In this document: positions 33,581 to 42,577 of the stretch, one piece after another
How positions within the stretch are numbered: position 1 is the stretch's first letter
How the letters are laid out: each line of letters opens with the position of its first letter
Assembly (NCBI RefSeq): GCF_000425785.1
Contig: NZ_AUEC01000039.1
Coordinates: forward strand, 1-48,480
From: Pseudomonas taiwanensis DSM 21245
GTDB taxonomy: Bacteria; Pseudomonadota; Gammaproteobacteria; Pseudomonadales; Pseudomonadaceae
Length of the DNA stretch: 48,480 nt
Direction: 5' to 3'
Made by a program: the position numbers and the translations under genes
The notes under the pieces: model-generated
The model's input: only the letters and a program-made list of their open reading frames with translations
What the model was told of the DNA's origin: nothing
The model's database searches: none

Positions 33581-34825
33581 GTGTCGCGTAGACGCGTCGT
33601 GGTCACCGGTATGGGTATGCTGTCGCCACTGGGTACCGATGTACCGAGCACCTGGCAGGGCATTCTGGCTGGCCGCAGTGGCATCGGTCCGATCGAACAC
33701 ACGGACCTGTCTGCCTACTCCACCCGTTTTGGCGGCTCGGTGAAGGGCTTCGAGGTCGAGCAATACCTGTCGGCCAAAGAGGCTCGCAAACTTGACCTGT
33801 TCATCCAGTACGGCCTGGCGGCCGGCTTCCAGGCAGTGCGTAACGCCGGTCTGGAAGTGACCGATGCCAACCGTGAACGCATTGGCGTGGCCATGGGCTC
33901 GGGGATCGGCGGTCTGACCAACATCGAGGACACTAGCCGCACCCTGCACGAGCAGGGGCCGCGCCGTATTTCGCCGTTCTTCGTGCCGGGTTCGATCATC
34001 AACATGATCTCGGGTTTCCTGTCGATCCACCTGGGTCTGCAGGGGCCGAACTACGCCATTGCCACCGCGTGTACCACGGGTACCCATTGCATCGGCATGG
34101 CTGCGCGCAACATCGCCTACGGCGAAGCCGACGTGATGATTGCCGGCGGCGCCGAAATGGCCGCTTGCGGCCTGGGCATGGGCGGCTTCGGCGCCTCCCG
34201 CGCGCTGTCTACGCGCAATGACGAGCCGACCCGCGCCAGCCGTCCCTGGGACAAAGGCCGTGATGGCTTCGTGCTGTCCGATGGTGCCGGTGCCCTGGTA
34301 CTCGAAGAGCTGGAACACGCCAAGGCCCGTGGCGCCACCATCTATGCCGAGCTGGTTGGTTTCGGCATGAGCGGCGACGCGTACCACATGACCTCGCCGC
34401 CCGACTCCGGTGAAGGCGCTGCCCGCTGCATGGCCAATGCCCTGCGCGATGCCGGTATCCAGCCTGAGGAAGTGAGCTACATCAACGCCCACGGTACGTC
34501 TACCCCCGCCGGTGATGTCGCCGAAGTGGCCGCGATCAAGCGCGTGTTCGGCGAACATGCCTACAAGCTGGCCGTGAGCTCCACCAAGTCGATGACCGGT
34601 CACCTGCTGGGTGCCGCCGGTGCGGTGGAGGCGATTTTCAGCGTCCTGGCCATCAACAGCCAGATGGCGCCGCCTACCATCAACCTGGACGAGCCGGATG
34701 AAGGCTGCGACCTCGACTTCGTGCCCCACGAAGCACGTAGCATGAATATCGACGTTGTACTGTCCAACTCCTTCGGCTTTGGCGGCACCAACGGTTCGCT
34801 GGTGTTCCGCCGGTTCGCCGGTTGA
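33581..34825 (+). CDS. fabF: 3-oxoacyl-ACP synthase II
   Basis: Condensing enzyme, 414 residues from the GTG at 33581, which has the strong Shine-Dalgarno AAAGGAGAG. RRRVVVTGMGMLSPLG starts the protein; the catalytic Cys is in TACTTGTHCIG, the two His in NAHGTSTPAGD and KSMTGHLLGAAG. The C-terminal NSFGFGGTNGSLVF is complete. Its stop shares an A with the pabC start. Confidence 0.97.
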   Translation: MSRRRVVVTGMGMLSPLGTDVPSTWQGILAGRSGIGPIEHTDLSAYSTRFGGSVKGFEVEQYLSAKEARKLDLFIQYGLAAGFQAVRNAGLEVTDANRERIGVAMGSGIGGLTNIEDTSRTLHEQGPRRISPFFVPGSIINMISGFLSIHLGLQGPNYAIATACTTGTHCIGMAARNIAYGEADVMIAGGAEMAACGLGMGGFGASRALSTRNDEPTRASRPWDKGRDGFVLSDGAGALVLEELEHAKARGATIYAELVGFGMSGDAYHMTSPPDSGEGAARCMANALRDAGIQPEEVSYINAHGTSTPAGDVAEVAAIKRVFGEHAYKLAVSSTKSMTGHLLGAAGAVEAIFSVLAINSQMAPPTINLDEPDEGCDLDFVPHEARSMNIDVVLSNSFGFGGTNGSLVFRRFAG

Positions 34826-35640
34826 TGCACAGCTGGATCGACGGCCAGCCGGCGACTGCGGTCAATCTGCAGAATCGCGGCCTGGCCTACGGCGATGGCC
34901 TGTTCGAGACCCTCGCCGTGCGCAGTGGGCGGCCCAGCTTGCTGGAGGGCCATTTCGCCCGCCTGGCGCTGGGTTGCCAGCGTCTGGGCATCGACGCCGA
35001 CCTGGCCCTGGTCCGCGATGAAGTCCTGCGTTATGCCAGTCAGCTCGGCGACGGTGTCGCCAAGCTGATCCTCACCCGAGGCGATAGTCAGCGCGGCTAC
35101 GCTCCGGCTCCCGGCGCTGCCCCCCGGCGCATCCTGCAAGCCAGCCCGCTGCCCAGCTATCCTGAGCAGCATGCCGAACTTGGCGTGCGCTTGTTCGAGT
35201 GTCAGACCCGCCTCGGGGAACAACCGCTGCTTGCCGGCCTCAAACACCTCAACCGCCTGGAGCAGGTGCTGGCCCGCGCCGAATGGCAGGACAGCGAACA
35301 TGCCGAAGGCCTGATGCGAGATGGGCAGGGCAGGGTGATCGAAGGGGTCTACAGCAACCTGTTCATGGTGCGTGACGGCGTGTTGCTCACCGCCGATCTG
35401 CGTCGTTGCGGCGTGGCTGGCGTGATGCGTGGGGCCTTGCTCGAACAGGCACAGGCGCTGGCAATCCCGGTGCAGGTCCGTGACCTGGCCTTCGGCGAGC
35501 TGCAGCAGGCGGACGAGGTGTTTGTCTGCAACAGCGTCTATGGCATCTGGCCGGTGCGGGCATTGGCTGCGCTGAACTGGTCGCCGGGGCCGCTCACTCG
35601 TAAACTGCAGGCCGTTGCCCGTACGTTACTGGAAACCTGA
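34825..35640 (+). CDS. pabC: Aminodeoxychorismate lyase
   Basis: PLP enzyme releasing p-aminobenzoate for folate. 271 residues of the class IV aminotransferase fold. NRGLAYGDGLFETLAV, the PLP Lys in LKHLNRLEQVLAR and EGVYSNLFMV fit. ATG overlaps the fabF stop. Confidence 0.94.
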   Translation: MHSWIDGQPATAVNLQNRGLAYGDGLFETLAVRSGRPSLLEGHFARLALGCQRLGIDADLALVRDEVLRYASQLGDGVAKLILTRGDSQRGYAPAPGAAPRRILQASPLPSYPEQHAELGVRLFECQTRLGEQPLLAGLKHLNRLEQVLARAEWQDSEHAEGLMRDGQGRVIEGVYSNLFMVRDGVLLTADLRRCGVAGVMRGALLEQAQALAIPVQVRDLAFGELQQADEVFVCNSVYGIWPVRALAALNWSPGPLTRKLQAVARTLLET

Positions 35641-35644
35641 ATTC

Positions 35645-36820
35645 GTGAGACGCAAATTCCTGCTGCTGCTGGAAATGGGGTTGATCCTGGCTGGCCTGGC
35701 ATTTGGCTGGTCGGCCTGGAAAGTCAACTCGGTGCTGGAGCAGCCTCTGCAAGTGGCCCAAGAGCGCTTGCTCGATGTGCCCAATGGCACCACCCCGAAC
35801 CGCATGTTCTACCGCATGCAGAACGAGGGGCTGCTCGACGACGCCCTGTGGTTGCGCCTGTATTGGCGCTTCAACATGGCTGGCACTCCTTTGCACACCG
35901 GCGAATATCGCTTGACCCCCGGCATGACCGTGGGTGAATTGTTCGACGCCTGGCGCCGCGCTGACGTGGTGCAGTACAACCTGACCCTGGTGGAAGGCTG
36001 GACCTTCCGCCAGGTGCGTTCGGCCGTGGCCAAGCACGAGAAGATCAAGCACACCCTGGACGGACTTTCGGATTCGGAAGTAATGGACAGGCTCGGCCAT
36101 ACCGGCGTATTCCCCGAGGGGCGCTTCTTCCCTGACACCTATCGCTTCGTACGCGGCATGACCGATGTCGAGCTGTTGCAGCAGGCGTACATGCGTCTGG
36201 AAGAAGTGCTCGCCAAGGAGTGGGCCGAGCGCACGACCGACTTGCCCTACCGTGACCCTTACCAGGCGCTGATCATGGCCTCGCTGGTGGAAAAGGAAAC
36301 CGGCATTCCTCAGGAGCGTGGCCAGATCGCGGGTGTGTTCGTGCGCCGCTTGCGCCTGGGCATGATGCTGCAGACCGACCCCACGGTGATCTACGGCATG
36401 GGCGAGCGTTACAACGGCAAGATCACCCGTGCCGACCTGCGCGAGCCAACCCCTTACAATACCTACACCATGACCGGCCTGCCGCCGACGCCGATCGCTA
36501 TGGTCGGACGCGAAGCGATCCATGCCGCGCTCAACCCGTCCGATGGTTCCAGCCTGTACTTCGTCGCCCGCGGCGACGGCAGCCACGTGTTTTCCGATGA
36601 TCTGGACGACCACAATTCGGCCGTGCGAGAGTTCCAGCTCAAGCGCCGCGCCGATTACCGCTCCAGCCCGGCACCGCAAGGCCAGCCTGGCGCCAGCGAG
36701 ACGACGCTGGCACCGGATGCGCAGTCCGAACCCGAACCAGGCGAGTCGCAAGAGCAGGCGCCATCTTCTGAAAGCGAAGCGGCGCCGGCCAATGAGCCAA
36801 CGCCCGACGAACAACACTAA
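35645..36820 (+). CDS. mltG: Endolytic murein transglycosylase MltG (YceG)
   Basis: Inner-membrane enzyme that cuts nascent glycan strands. The GTG at 35645 gives 391 residues; family N-termini begin RRKFLLLLEMGLILAGLAFG, the single membrane helix. A LysM-like region precedes the catalytic part with IMASLVEKETGIPQERGQIAGVF split around the active-site Glu (VEKETG), and MLQTDPTVIYGMG and PTPYNTYTM. The last 50 residues are a Pro/Glu/Ser-rich tail (PEPGESQEQAPSSE) beyond the conserved domain. Between pabC and tmk, as in E. coli. Confidence 0.95.
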   Translation: MRRKFLLLLEMGLILAGLAFGWSAWKVNSVLEQPLQVAQERLLDVPNGTTPNRMFYRMQNEGLLDDALWLRLYWRFNMAGTPLHTGEYRLTPGMTVGELFDAWRRADVVQYNLTLVEGWTFRQVRSAVAKHEKIKHTLDGLSDSEVMDRLGHTGVFPEGRFFPDTYRFVRGMTDVELLQQAYMRLEEVLAKEWAERTTDLPYRDPYQALIMASLVEKETGIPQERGQIAGVFVRRLRLGMMLQTDPTVIYGMGERYNGKITRADLREPTPYNTYTMTGLPPTPIAMVGREAIHAALNPSDGSSLYFVARGDGSHVFSDDLDDHNSAVREFQLKRRADYRSSPAPQGQPGASETTLAPDAQSEPEPGESQEQAPSSESEAAPANEPTPDEQH

Positions 36821-36829
36821 GGACTGCCT

Positions 36830-37462
36830 GTGAGCGGCTTGTTTATTACCCTTGAAGGCCCCGAAGGCGCGGGCAAGAGCACCAATCGCGACTACCTGGC
36901 GGCGCGTCTGCGTGAGCAGGGGCTGGATGTGGTGCTGACCCGTGAGCCCGGTGGTACACCGTTGGCCGAGCGAGTGCGTGAGTTGCTGCTGGCGCCCAGC
37001 GATGAAGTGATGGCCGCCGACACCGAGCTGCTGCTGGTGTTCGCTGCGCGTGCCCAGCACTTGGCCGAAGTGATTCGACCTGCGCTGGCCCGGGGTGCGG
37101 TGGTCCTGTGCGACCGTTTCACCGATGCCACCTACGCCTATCAGGGGGGGGGGCGTGGCTTGTCCGTCGAGCGTATCGCCCAACTGGAACAGTTCGTCCA
37201 GGGCGACCTGCGCCCGGACCTGACCCTGGTCTTCGATCTGCCGGTCGAAGTCGGGTTGGCCAGAGCTGCCGCAAGGGGCCGTCTGGATCGCTTCGAACAG
37301 GAGGGCCAGGCCTTCTTCGAAGCTGTTCGCCAAGCCTACCTGCAGCGTGCCCAGCGGGCGCCGCAACGCTATACCTTGCTTGATGCCGCACAACCGCTGG
37401 ACGCGGTACAGCGCGCCATCGATGGGTTGCTGCCAGGCATCCTGGAGCGCTGCCGTGGCTGA
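36830..37462 (+). CDS. tmk: Thymidylate kinase
   Basis: Phosphorylates dTMP. 210 residues from a GTG at 36830. The P-loop GPEGAGKST (residues 10-18), TREPGGTPLAE, CDRFTDATYAYQGGGRG and the LID-region Arg are present. The YQGGGRG motif is encoded by a run of ten G (37144-37153), a slippage-prone tract in an essential gene. It overlaps holB by 8 bases. Confidence 0.96.
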   Translation: MSGLFITLEGPEGAGKSTNRDYLAARLREQGLDVVLTREPGGTPLAERVRELLLAPSDEVMAADTELLLVFAARAQHLAEVIRPALARGAVVLCDRFTDATYAYQGGGRGLSVERIAQLEQFVQGDLRPDLTLVFDLPVEVGLARAAARGRLDRFEQEGQAFFEAVRQAYLQRAQRAPQRYTLLDAAQPLDAVQRAIDGLLPGILERCRG

Positions 37463-38441
37463 GGCCTACCCCTGGCAGCAGGCAATCTGGCAACAGCTGG
37501 CAGGCCGTAGCCAGCACGCCCACGCTTACCTGCTGCACGGGCCGCAAGGCATCGGCAAGCGAGCCCTGGCCGAGCGTCTGATGGCTCGCCTGCTGTGCCA
37601 GCACCCTCAAGGGCTGGATGCCTGCGGTCAGTGCAAGTCCTGCTTGTTGCTCAAGGCCGGCAGCCACCCAGACAATTTCGTGCTGGAGCCGGAAGAGGCC
37701 GACAAGCCCATCAAGATCGACCAGGTGCGCGAACTCGTCACCTTCGTCGTGCAGACCGCGCAACTGGGCGGGCGCAAGGTGGTGCTGATCGAGCCGGTGG
37801 AGGCGATGAACGTCAATGCTTCCAACGCCTTGCTCAAAAGCCTTGAAGAGCCTTCCGGCGACACGGTGCTGCTGCTGGTCAGCCATCAGCCCAGCCGCTT
37901 GCTACCGACCATCAAGAGCCGTTGTCAGCAGGTAGCCTGCCCGCAACCGAGCTTCGCCCAGAGCCAGGCCTGGCTGGCCACGGCACTGGCTGAGAGTGAC
38001 GAGTCGGAGCGTGACGAGCTGTTGACCCTTGCCGCTGGTTCGCCGTTGCTGGCGGTCAGCCTGCAGGCCCAGGGGGTGCGCGAACAGCGCGCGCTGGTAA
38101 CCGATGGCGTCAAGAAGTTACTCAAGCAACAGCTGTCACCGAGCCAGTTGGCCGAGGCCTGGAACAGTGTGCCGCTGCTGCTGCTGTTCGACTGGTTCTG
38201 CGATTGGTCGCACCTGATCCTGCGCTACCAGTTGACCCAGGACGAAGAGGGTTTAGGCTTGGCCGATATGCGTAAGGTGGTGCAGTATCTGGCCCAGAAG
38301 AGCCGGCAGGCCAAGGTCCTCGAAGTTCAGGCGTGGATTCTCGAGCAGCGTCAGAAGGTGCTGGGCAAGGCCAACCTCAACCGCGCCCTGTTGCTGGAAG
38401 CGTTGCTGGCCCATTGGCAGCAACTGCCGGTTTCCCGCTGA
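37455..38441 (+). CDS. holB: DNA polymerase III subunit delta'
   Basis: Clamp-loader subunit, 328 residues from a GTG at 37455 overlapping tmk. HAYLLHGPQGIGKRAL is the degenerate P-loop, the zinc module has CQHPQGLDACGQCKSC, and IEPVEAMNVNASNALLKSLE and VLLLVSHQPSRLLPTIKSRC are characteristic. In P. aeruginosa pilZ follows; here tatD follows after 34 bases. Confidence 0.94.
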   Translation: MAEAYPWQQAIWQQLAGRSQHAHAYLLHGPQGIGKRALAERLMARLLCQHPQGLDACGQCKSCLLLKAGSHPDNFVLEPEEADKPIKIDQVRELVTFVVQTAQLGGRKVVLIEPVEAMNVNASNALLKSLEEPSGDTVLLLVSHQPSRLLPTIKSRCQQVACPQPSFAQSQAWLATALAESDESERDELLTLAAGSPLLAVSLQAQGVREQRALVTDGVKKLLKQQLSPSQLAEAWNSVPLLLLFDWFCDWSHLILRYQLTQDEEGLGLADMRKVVQYLAQKSRQAKVLEVQAWILEQRQKVLGKANLNRALLLEALLAHWQQLPVSR

Positions 38442-38475
38442 CTTTCAATCGTTCTTCCATGTGTGCCTACTTCCC

Positions 38476-39258
38476 ATGCTTGTAGATTCCCATTGCCACC
38501 TCGACCGTCTTGACCTGAGCGCCCATCAGGGCTCCCTCGATGCCGCCCTGCAGGCGGCCCGCGAACGTGGGGTCGGGCATTTTCTGTGCATTGGTGTCAG
38601 TGCCGAGAACGCCGGGGCGGTCAAGGCCTTGAGCGAGCAGTATGCCGATGTCGATTGTTCGGTGGGCGTGCACCCGCTGGACCTGGCGCCGGACGAAACC
38701 CCAGCGCTTGAGTGGTTGCTGCGCGAACTGGCCCACCCCCATGTGGTGGCCATTGGCGAGACGGGGCTGGATTATCACTACGAGCCGGAAGCTGCGCAGT
38801 TGCAGCAGGCCTCGTTCCGTCTGCACCTGGAGGCCTCGCGTCAGACCGGCAAACCGGTGATCGTGCACACCCGCGCAGCGCGGGCCGATACCTTGGCGTT
38901 GCTGCGCGAGGCAAACCTACCGCAGGCCGGTGTGCTGCACTGCTTCACCGAGGACTGGGACATGGCCAAGGCGGCGCTGGATCTGGGCTATTACATCTCC
39001 CTGTCCGGGATCGTCACGTTCCGCAATGCCGACGCCCTGCGCGAAGTGGCCCGGCAGGTGCCGGTCGACCGCTTGCTGGTGGAGACCGACTCGCCGTACC
39101 TTGCGCCCATTCCGCACCGGGGCAAACCCAACCTGCCGCAATACGTGCGAGAAGTGGCTGAGTACGTGGCATCGCTGCGCGGGGTCAGCTTCGACCAGTT
39201 GGCCGAGCAGACCACCGCCAACTTCAAGCGCTTGTTCCCCTTGGCTCGCGTAGCCTGA
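38476..39258 (+). CDS. TatD-family metal-dependent hydrolase
   Basis: 260-residue TIM-barrel DNase-type enzyme. Metal ligands are in VDSHCHLDRL, IGETGLDYHYEPE, IVHTRAA, LHCFTEDWD and VETDSPYLAP. The ATG at 38476 is chosen because MLVDSHCHLD is the family start; a GTG at 38461 lacks support. Members of this family act in 3'-5' DNA trimming; the paralogue type (YcfH) follows holB in E. coli. Confidence 0.94.
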   Translation: MLVDSHCHLDRLDLSAHQGSLDAALQAARERGVGHFLCIGVSAENAGAVKALSEQYADVDCSVGVHPLDLAPDETPALEWLLRELAHPHVVAIGETGLDYHYEPEAAQLQQASFRLHLEASRQTGKPVIVHTRAARADTLALLREANLPQAGVLHCFTEDWDMAKAALDLGYYISLSGIVTFRNADALREVARQVPVDRLLVETDSPYLAPIPHRGKPNLPQYVREVAEYVASLRGVSFDQLAEQTTANFKRLFPLARVA

Positions 39259-39303
39259 GCGCGCAAGACCGGTTGGTCGCTGAGGCCGAGGTCGGCGCAC
39301 GGG

Positions 39304-39340
39304 CAAAAAAAACCCGGGTTCTGGGGGGGGAATCCGGGTT
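39304..39340 (-). terminator. Intrinsic terminator on the minus strand
   Basis: On the minus strand a 7-bp stem AACCCGG/CCGGGTT with a 16-base loop (containing a run of eight C) is followed by a U-run of eight. It is about 175 bases downstream of the class V aminotransferase and would end that transcript. Confidence 0.7.
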
Positions 39341-39515
39341 AAGACCATTAGGAGTAAAACAAAGGTACGCGGTCCCTGAGCACCTTTATCGGCGCGCCAC
39401 TTGGGGGGGATGCGCCGCGCCAACACTTCAAGTATTGGTCAGGTTTGGCGCAGTGCCAGTGTCTGTTGGTCGTTTTTTAAACAGATTTGGAATACGCCGG
39501 GGATCCATTCCTTCC

Positions 39516-40649
39516 TCAACGCATGGCCAGTCGCCGTACTTGTTGGATAGTCTCGTCGATAAGGCGCTCATCGGTGTAGAAATGGGGTGAAAAACGCACT
39601 CCACCACCGCGCAGGGCACAGATCGTCCTTTCGGCGCTCAGCGCCTGATACAGCTCGGTACTGGGGCGTCCCTTGAGGCTGATGGTGACGATGCCGGCCC
39701 GTCTCTGCGAGGCCGCAGGCGTATGCAGGCAGACGCCGGGTATGGCGGCGAGGCCCTGGTACAACTGATCGACCCGTTGCCCGAGCAGTCGCGCTACTTT
39801 TTCCATTCCCACGTCTTCCAATAGCGAAAGGCTTGCCTCCAGCGCGCAAGCACCCAGCATGTTGGGGCTGCCGCATTCGAAGCGGCGGGCGCTGCGGGCC
39901 GGTTGCCACTGGCGGCGCTCGAAGTCGCCCAGGTGTTCCAGCATGTGCCATCCGTAGGCATTGAGGCGCAGCTGCGGGCGCAAGGCGGCGCGGCAGTAGA
40001 ACACGCCAAGCCCTTCGGGCCCGAGCATCCACTTGTGGCCGTCGGCCATGGCGAAATCGCACTGGTACGCCTGCACGTCGAAGGGCAAGGCGCCGATCTG
40101 TTGGATGGCATCGATGCAGAACAGCACCTGGCGCGCCTGGCAGCCTTCGCCAAGGCGCTCGAGGTCCAGGCGCAGGCCGCTGCCGAACTGCACGGCGCTT
40201 ATCGCCAGCAAACGCGTATGGCGGCCACAAGCATTGAGCAGTGCCGCTTCGGGGTCGGCGCCTGCAAGGCTTACCTGAACCACTTCGACCCCTTGATCGG
40301 CCAAGGCTTCCCACACCACGCGATTGGAGGGAAATTCCTCGTCGCTGATCACCACCTGGTCGCCGGGTTGCCAGTCGAGGCCGAAAGCAACCAGCGAGAG
40401 CGCTTCCGACGTGTTCTTCACCAAGGCAATGTCGCCTCGGGAGGGCGCGTTGAGCAGGCGGGCCAGGCGTTCGCGCAGGCGCCGCTCGGTGGCGAGCCAG
40501 GCCGGATAGTCGCTGGCGCCCTGCGCAACGTTCTCCTGGGCGAAGCGAGCTACGGCGTGGCTGGCGCGTCTTGGCCAGGGGGCGACCGCGGCATGGTTCA
40601 GGTAGCGCAAGCCCGGGGACTGGTCGAACTCATCATGAAACATAGACAT
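39516..40649 (-). CDS. Class V aminotransferase family protein (PLP-dependent)
   Basis: 377-residue PLP enzyme of the NifS/isopenicillin-N-epimerase-like group. RYLNHAAVAPWPRR (N-terminal substrate loop), NTSEALSLVAFGL, ISDEEFPSN, and DGHKWMLGPEGLGVFY with the Lys that binds PLP are visible; CALRGGGVRFSPHFYT is the C-terminal Arg motif. No active-site Cys loop typical of IscS is seen, so it is probably not a cysteine desulfurase; the substrate is unknown. Start at 40649 or 40643. Divergent from the tetR gene, 72 bases apart, so control by it is plausible. Confidence 0.88.
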   Translation of the reverse strand: MSMFHDEFDQSPGLRYLNHAAVAPWPRRASHAVARFAQENVAQGASDYPAWLATERRLRERLARLLNAPSRGDIALVKNTSEALSLVAFGLDWQPGDQVVISDEEFPSNRVVWEALADQGVEVVQVSLAGADPEAALLNACGRHTRLLAISAVQFGSGLRLDLERLGEGCQARQVLFCIDAIQQIGALPFDVQAYQCDFAMADGHKWMLGPEGLGVFYCRAALRPQLRLNAYGWHMLEHLGDFERRQWQPARSARRFECGSPNMLGACALEASLSLLEDVGMEKVARLLGQRVDQLYQGLAAIPGVCLHTPAASQRRAGIVTISLKGRPSTELYQALSAERTICALRGGGVRFSPHFYTDERLIDETIQQVRRLAMR

Positions 40650-40721
40650 GGTTGGAAGATCCGTGCAATTTGCCGCCAGTTAGGCATAATAAACCGCTTC
40701 GATTGTCATCCAGTCCTTCCT

Positions 40722-41357
40722 ATGCAGAAAGAACCTCGTAAGGTCCGTGAGTTTCGCCGTCGCGAACAGGAAATCCTCGACACGGCGCTCAAGCTGTTTC
40801 TCGAACAAGGTGAAGACAGCGTCACCGTCGAGATGATCGCCGACGCCGTGGGCATCGGCAAAGGCACGATCTACAAGCACTTCAAATCCAAGGCGGAGAT
40901 CTACCTGCGCCTTATGCTCGATTACGAGCGCGATTTGAACGGGTTGTTGCATTCGGCCGATGTGGACCGTGACAAGGAAGCACTGTCACGGGCCTACTTC
41001 GAATTCCGTATGCGTGACCCGCAGCGCTACCGGTTGTTCGACCGCCTGGAAGAAAAGGTGGTCAAGGGTAACCAGGTGCCGGAAATGGTCGAGCAGCTGC
41101 ACAGCATTCGTGCCTCCAACTTCGACCGCCTGACCCAGCTGATCAAGGGCCGTATCAGCGAAGGCAAGCTCGAAGACGTGCCGCCCTATTTCCATTACTG
41201 TGCAGCCTGGGCGCTGGTGCATGGCGCCGTGGCCCTGTATCACTCGCCGTTCTGGAGCAATGTCCTGGAAGATCAGGAAGGCTTCTTCCAGTTCCTGATG
41301 GATATAGGCGTGCGCATGGGCAACAAGCGCAAGCGCGACCCGGAAACCGCGAACTGA
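40722..41357 (+). CDS. TetR-family transcriptional regulator (PA2957-like)
   Basis: 211 residues. The N-terminal helix-turn-helix VTVEMIADAVGIGKGTIYKHF (about residues 34-54) is a classic TetR motif preceded by basic KEPRKVREFRRR. The ligand-binding domain has YFEFRMRDPQRYRLFDRLEE. The regulator and ligand are unknown to me. It lies divergent to the class V aminotransferase. No obvious palindrome was seen in the 72-base gap. Confidence 0.92.
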   Translation: MQKEPRKVREFRRREQEILDTALKLFLEQGEDSVTVEMIADAVGIGKGTIYKHFKSKAEIYLRLMLDYERDLNGLLHSADVDRDKEALSRAYFEFRMRDPQRYRLFDRLEEKVVKGNQVPEMVEQLHSIRASNFDRLTQLIKGRISEGKLEDVPPYFHYCAAWALVHGAVALYHSPFWSNVLEDQEGFFQFLMDIGVRMGNKRKRDPETAN

Positions 41358-41459
41358 AGCCTTCCGTCCATAGGTCCAGCGCCAGATCGTGATATTGGCG
41401 TTGTCCCGGTGAGGCGGGGTAACCGCGAAGGAGCGCGCAGCGGCTCCGTTCAATTGTGC

Positions 41460-41534
41460 CCGGCATGGAACAAGGGGCTTGCAAAAACCTGATTTATGAG
41501 TCAGGTTTTGCCAGCCCCGATTCATCCATGCCGG
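41460..41534 (+). promoter_or_regulatory. Long stem-loop directly upstream of moaA
   Basis: A near-continuous hairpin of 75 bases: outer perfect 10-bp stem CCGGCATGGA (41460-41469) with TCCATGCCGG (41525-41534), middle GGGGCT/AGCCCC, inner GCAAAAACCTGA/TCAGGTTTTGC, and a loop of about 8 bases. The 3' side of the outer stem includes the first G bases of the moaA Shine-Dalgarno GGAG (41533-41536). No U-run follows, so it is not a simple terminator. Confidence 0.65.
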
Positions 41535-41542
41535 AGTTTTTC

Positions 41543-42511
41543 ATGATCGTCGATCGTCAAGGCAGGCGTTTTCGTAACCTGCGTGTCAGCCTCACGGCTG
41601 CCTGCAACTACGCCTGCACGTATTGCGTACCGGACGGCAAGCGTCTGGTCGCGGCACAGGACGAACTGTCGGCAGAGGCACTGGCGCGGGGTGTGGCCTA
41701 CTTGGTCGAGGCCGCAGGTATCGAGCGTCTACGCATAACGGGCGGTGAGCCACTGATCAGTCCTCGCCTGGACGCATTCCTGGCGGCGGTCGCCCGGCTC
41801 GGTCTGGAAGACATCACGCTGACCACGAATGGTCAGTTGCTCGCGCGCAAGTTGCCACAGTTGCAGGCAGCTGGCGTTCGCCGCCTTAACGTATCCCTCG
41901 ATACTCTCGATCCACAGGCGTTCCGGCGCATTGCCCGCGGCGGCGACTTGGCGACCGTGTTGGCTGGCATGGAGCAGGCCAGTGCGATGGGCATGCAGAT
42001 CAAGGTCAACATGGTGCCGATGCGCGGGCAGAACCTGGACCAAGTCCTGCCGCTGCTTGACTATTGCCTGGCGCGAGGCTTCGAATTGCGCTTCATCGAA
42101 TTGATGCGCATGGGCCATCTGGCCCGAGACCCCAATGCTTTCCTGCAGCATTTCGTCGGCCTGGAGCAGTTACTCGACCTGATCGGTCGCGAGCACGCCC
42201 ACCACCCGGTCGATGCGCCAACGGATGCCACCGCGCTGCGCTACCAGATCTCGGGTAAAGGTGTTTTTGGTGTGATCGCCAACGAAAGCGTGCCGTTCTG
42301 TCGGAGTTGTTCGCGGCTGCGCCTGTCATCCACCGGTTGGCTGCACGGTTGCCTATCTTCCAGCAACCGTCACTTTATCGGCGACTTGCTGGAACAGCCC
42401 CGTCACCAAGCGCTGCCTGCCCTGCAACGGTTGCTGGTCAAGGCCCTGGCCGATAAGCAGGCACTGGCTTTTTCCGGGGGCGTGACAGTGATGAAGGTGA
42501 TTGGCGGCTGA
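41543..42511 (+). CDS. moaA: GTP 3',8-cyclase MoaA, stand-alone copy
   Basis: Radical-SAM enzyme of the first step of molybdenum cofactor synthesis. 322 residues from the ATG at 41543 (GGAG upstream). The SAM cluster motif is CNYACTYC (C21, C25, C28), with RITGGEP and LTTNGQLL; the second cluster is CRSCSRLRLSSTGWLHGC. The C-terminal GG tail (VMKVIGG) required for activity is present. No moaB-E genes are adjacent, so this is likely a second moaA of the genome. Preceded by a large hairpin. Confidence 0.93.
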   Translation: MIVDRQGRRFRNLRVSLTAACNYACTYCVPDGKRLVAAQDELSAEALARGVAYLVEAAGIERLRITGGEPLISPRLDAFLAAVARLGLEDITLTTNGQLLARKLPQLQAAGVRRLNVSLDTLDPQAFRRIARGGDLATVLAGMEQASAMGMQIKVNMVPMRGQNLDQVLPLLDYCLARGFELRFIELMRMGHLARDPNAFLQHFVGLEQLLDLIGREHAHHPVDAPTDATALRYQISGKGVFGVIANESVPFCRSCSRLRLSSTGWLHGCLSSSNRHFIGDLLEQPRHQALPALQRLLVKALADKQALAFSGGVTVMKVIGG

Positions 42512-42577
42512 CTCTGGCGCAAAAGCTGCATCCGCTGGCTATTCGCCGGTTTTTCGTCGCCGGCCATTGGAGGAAAG

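Noticed and set aside
35594..37393. Open frame of about 600 codons opposite mltG and tmk
   Set aside because: It crosses two genes with clear motifs on the plus strand and shows no protein family features.
41358..41542. Canonical Moco riboswitch before moaA
   Set aside because: The leader forms a single long hairpin rather than the multi-arm fold I expect; I could not match the consensus from memory, so I only report the hairpin.
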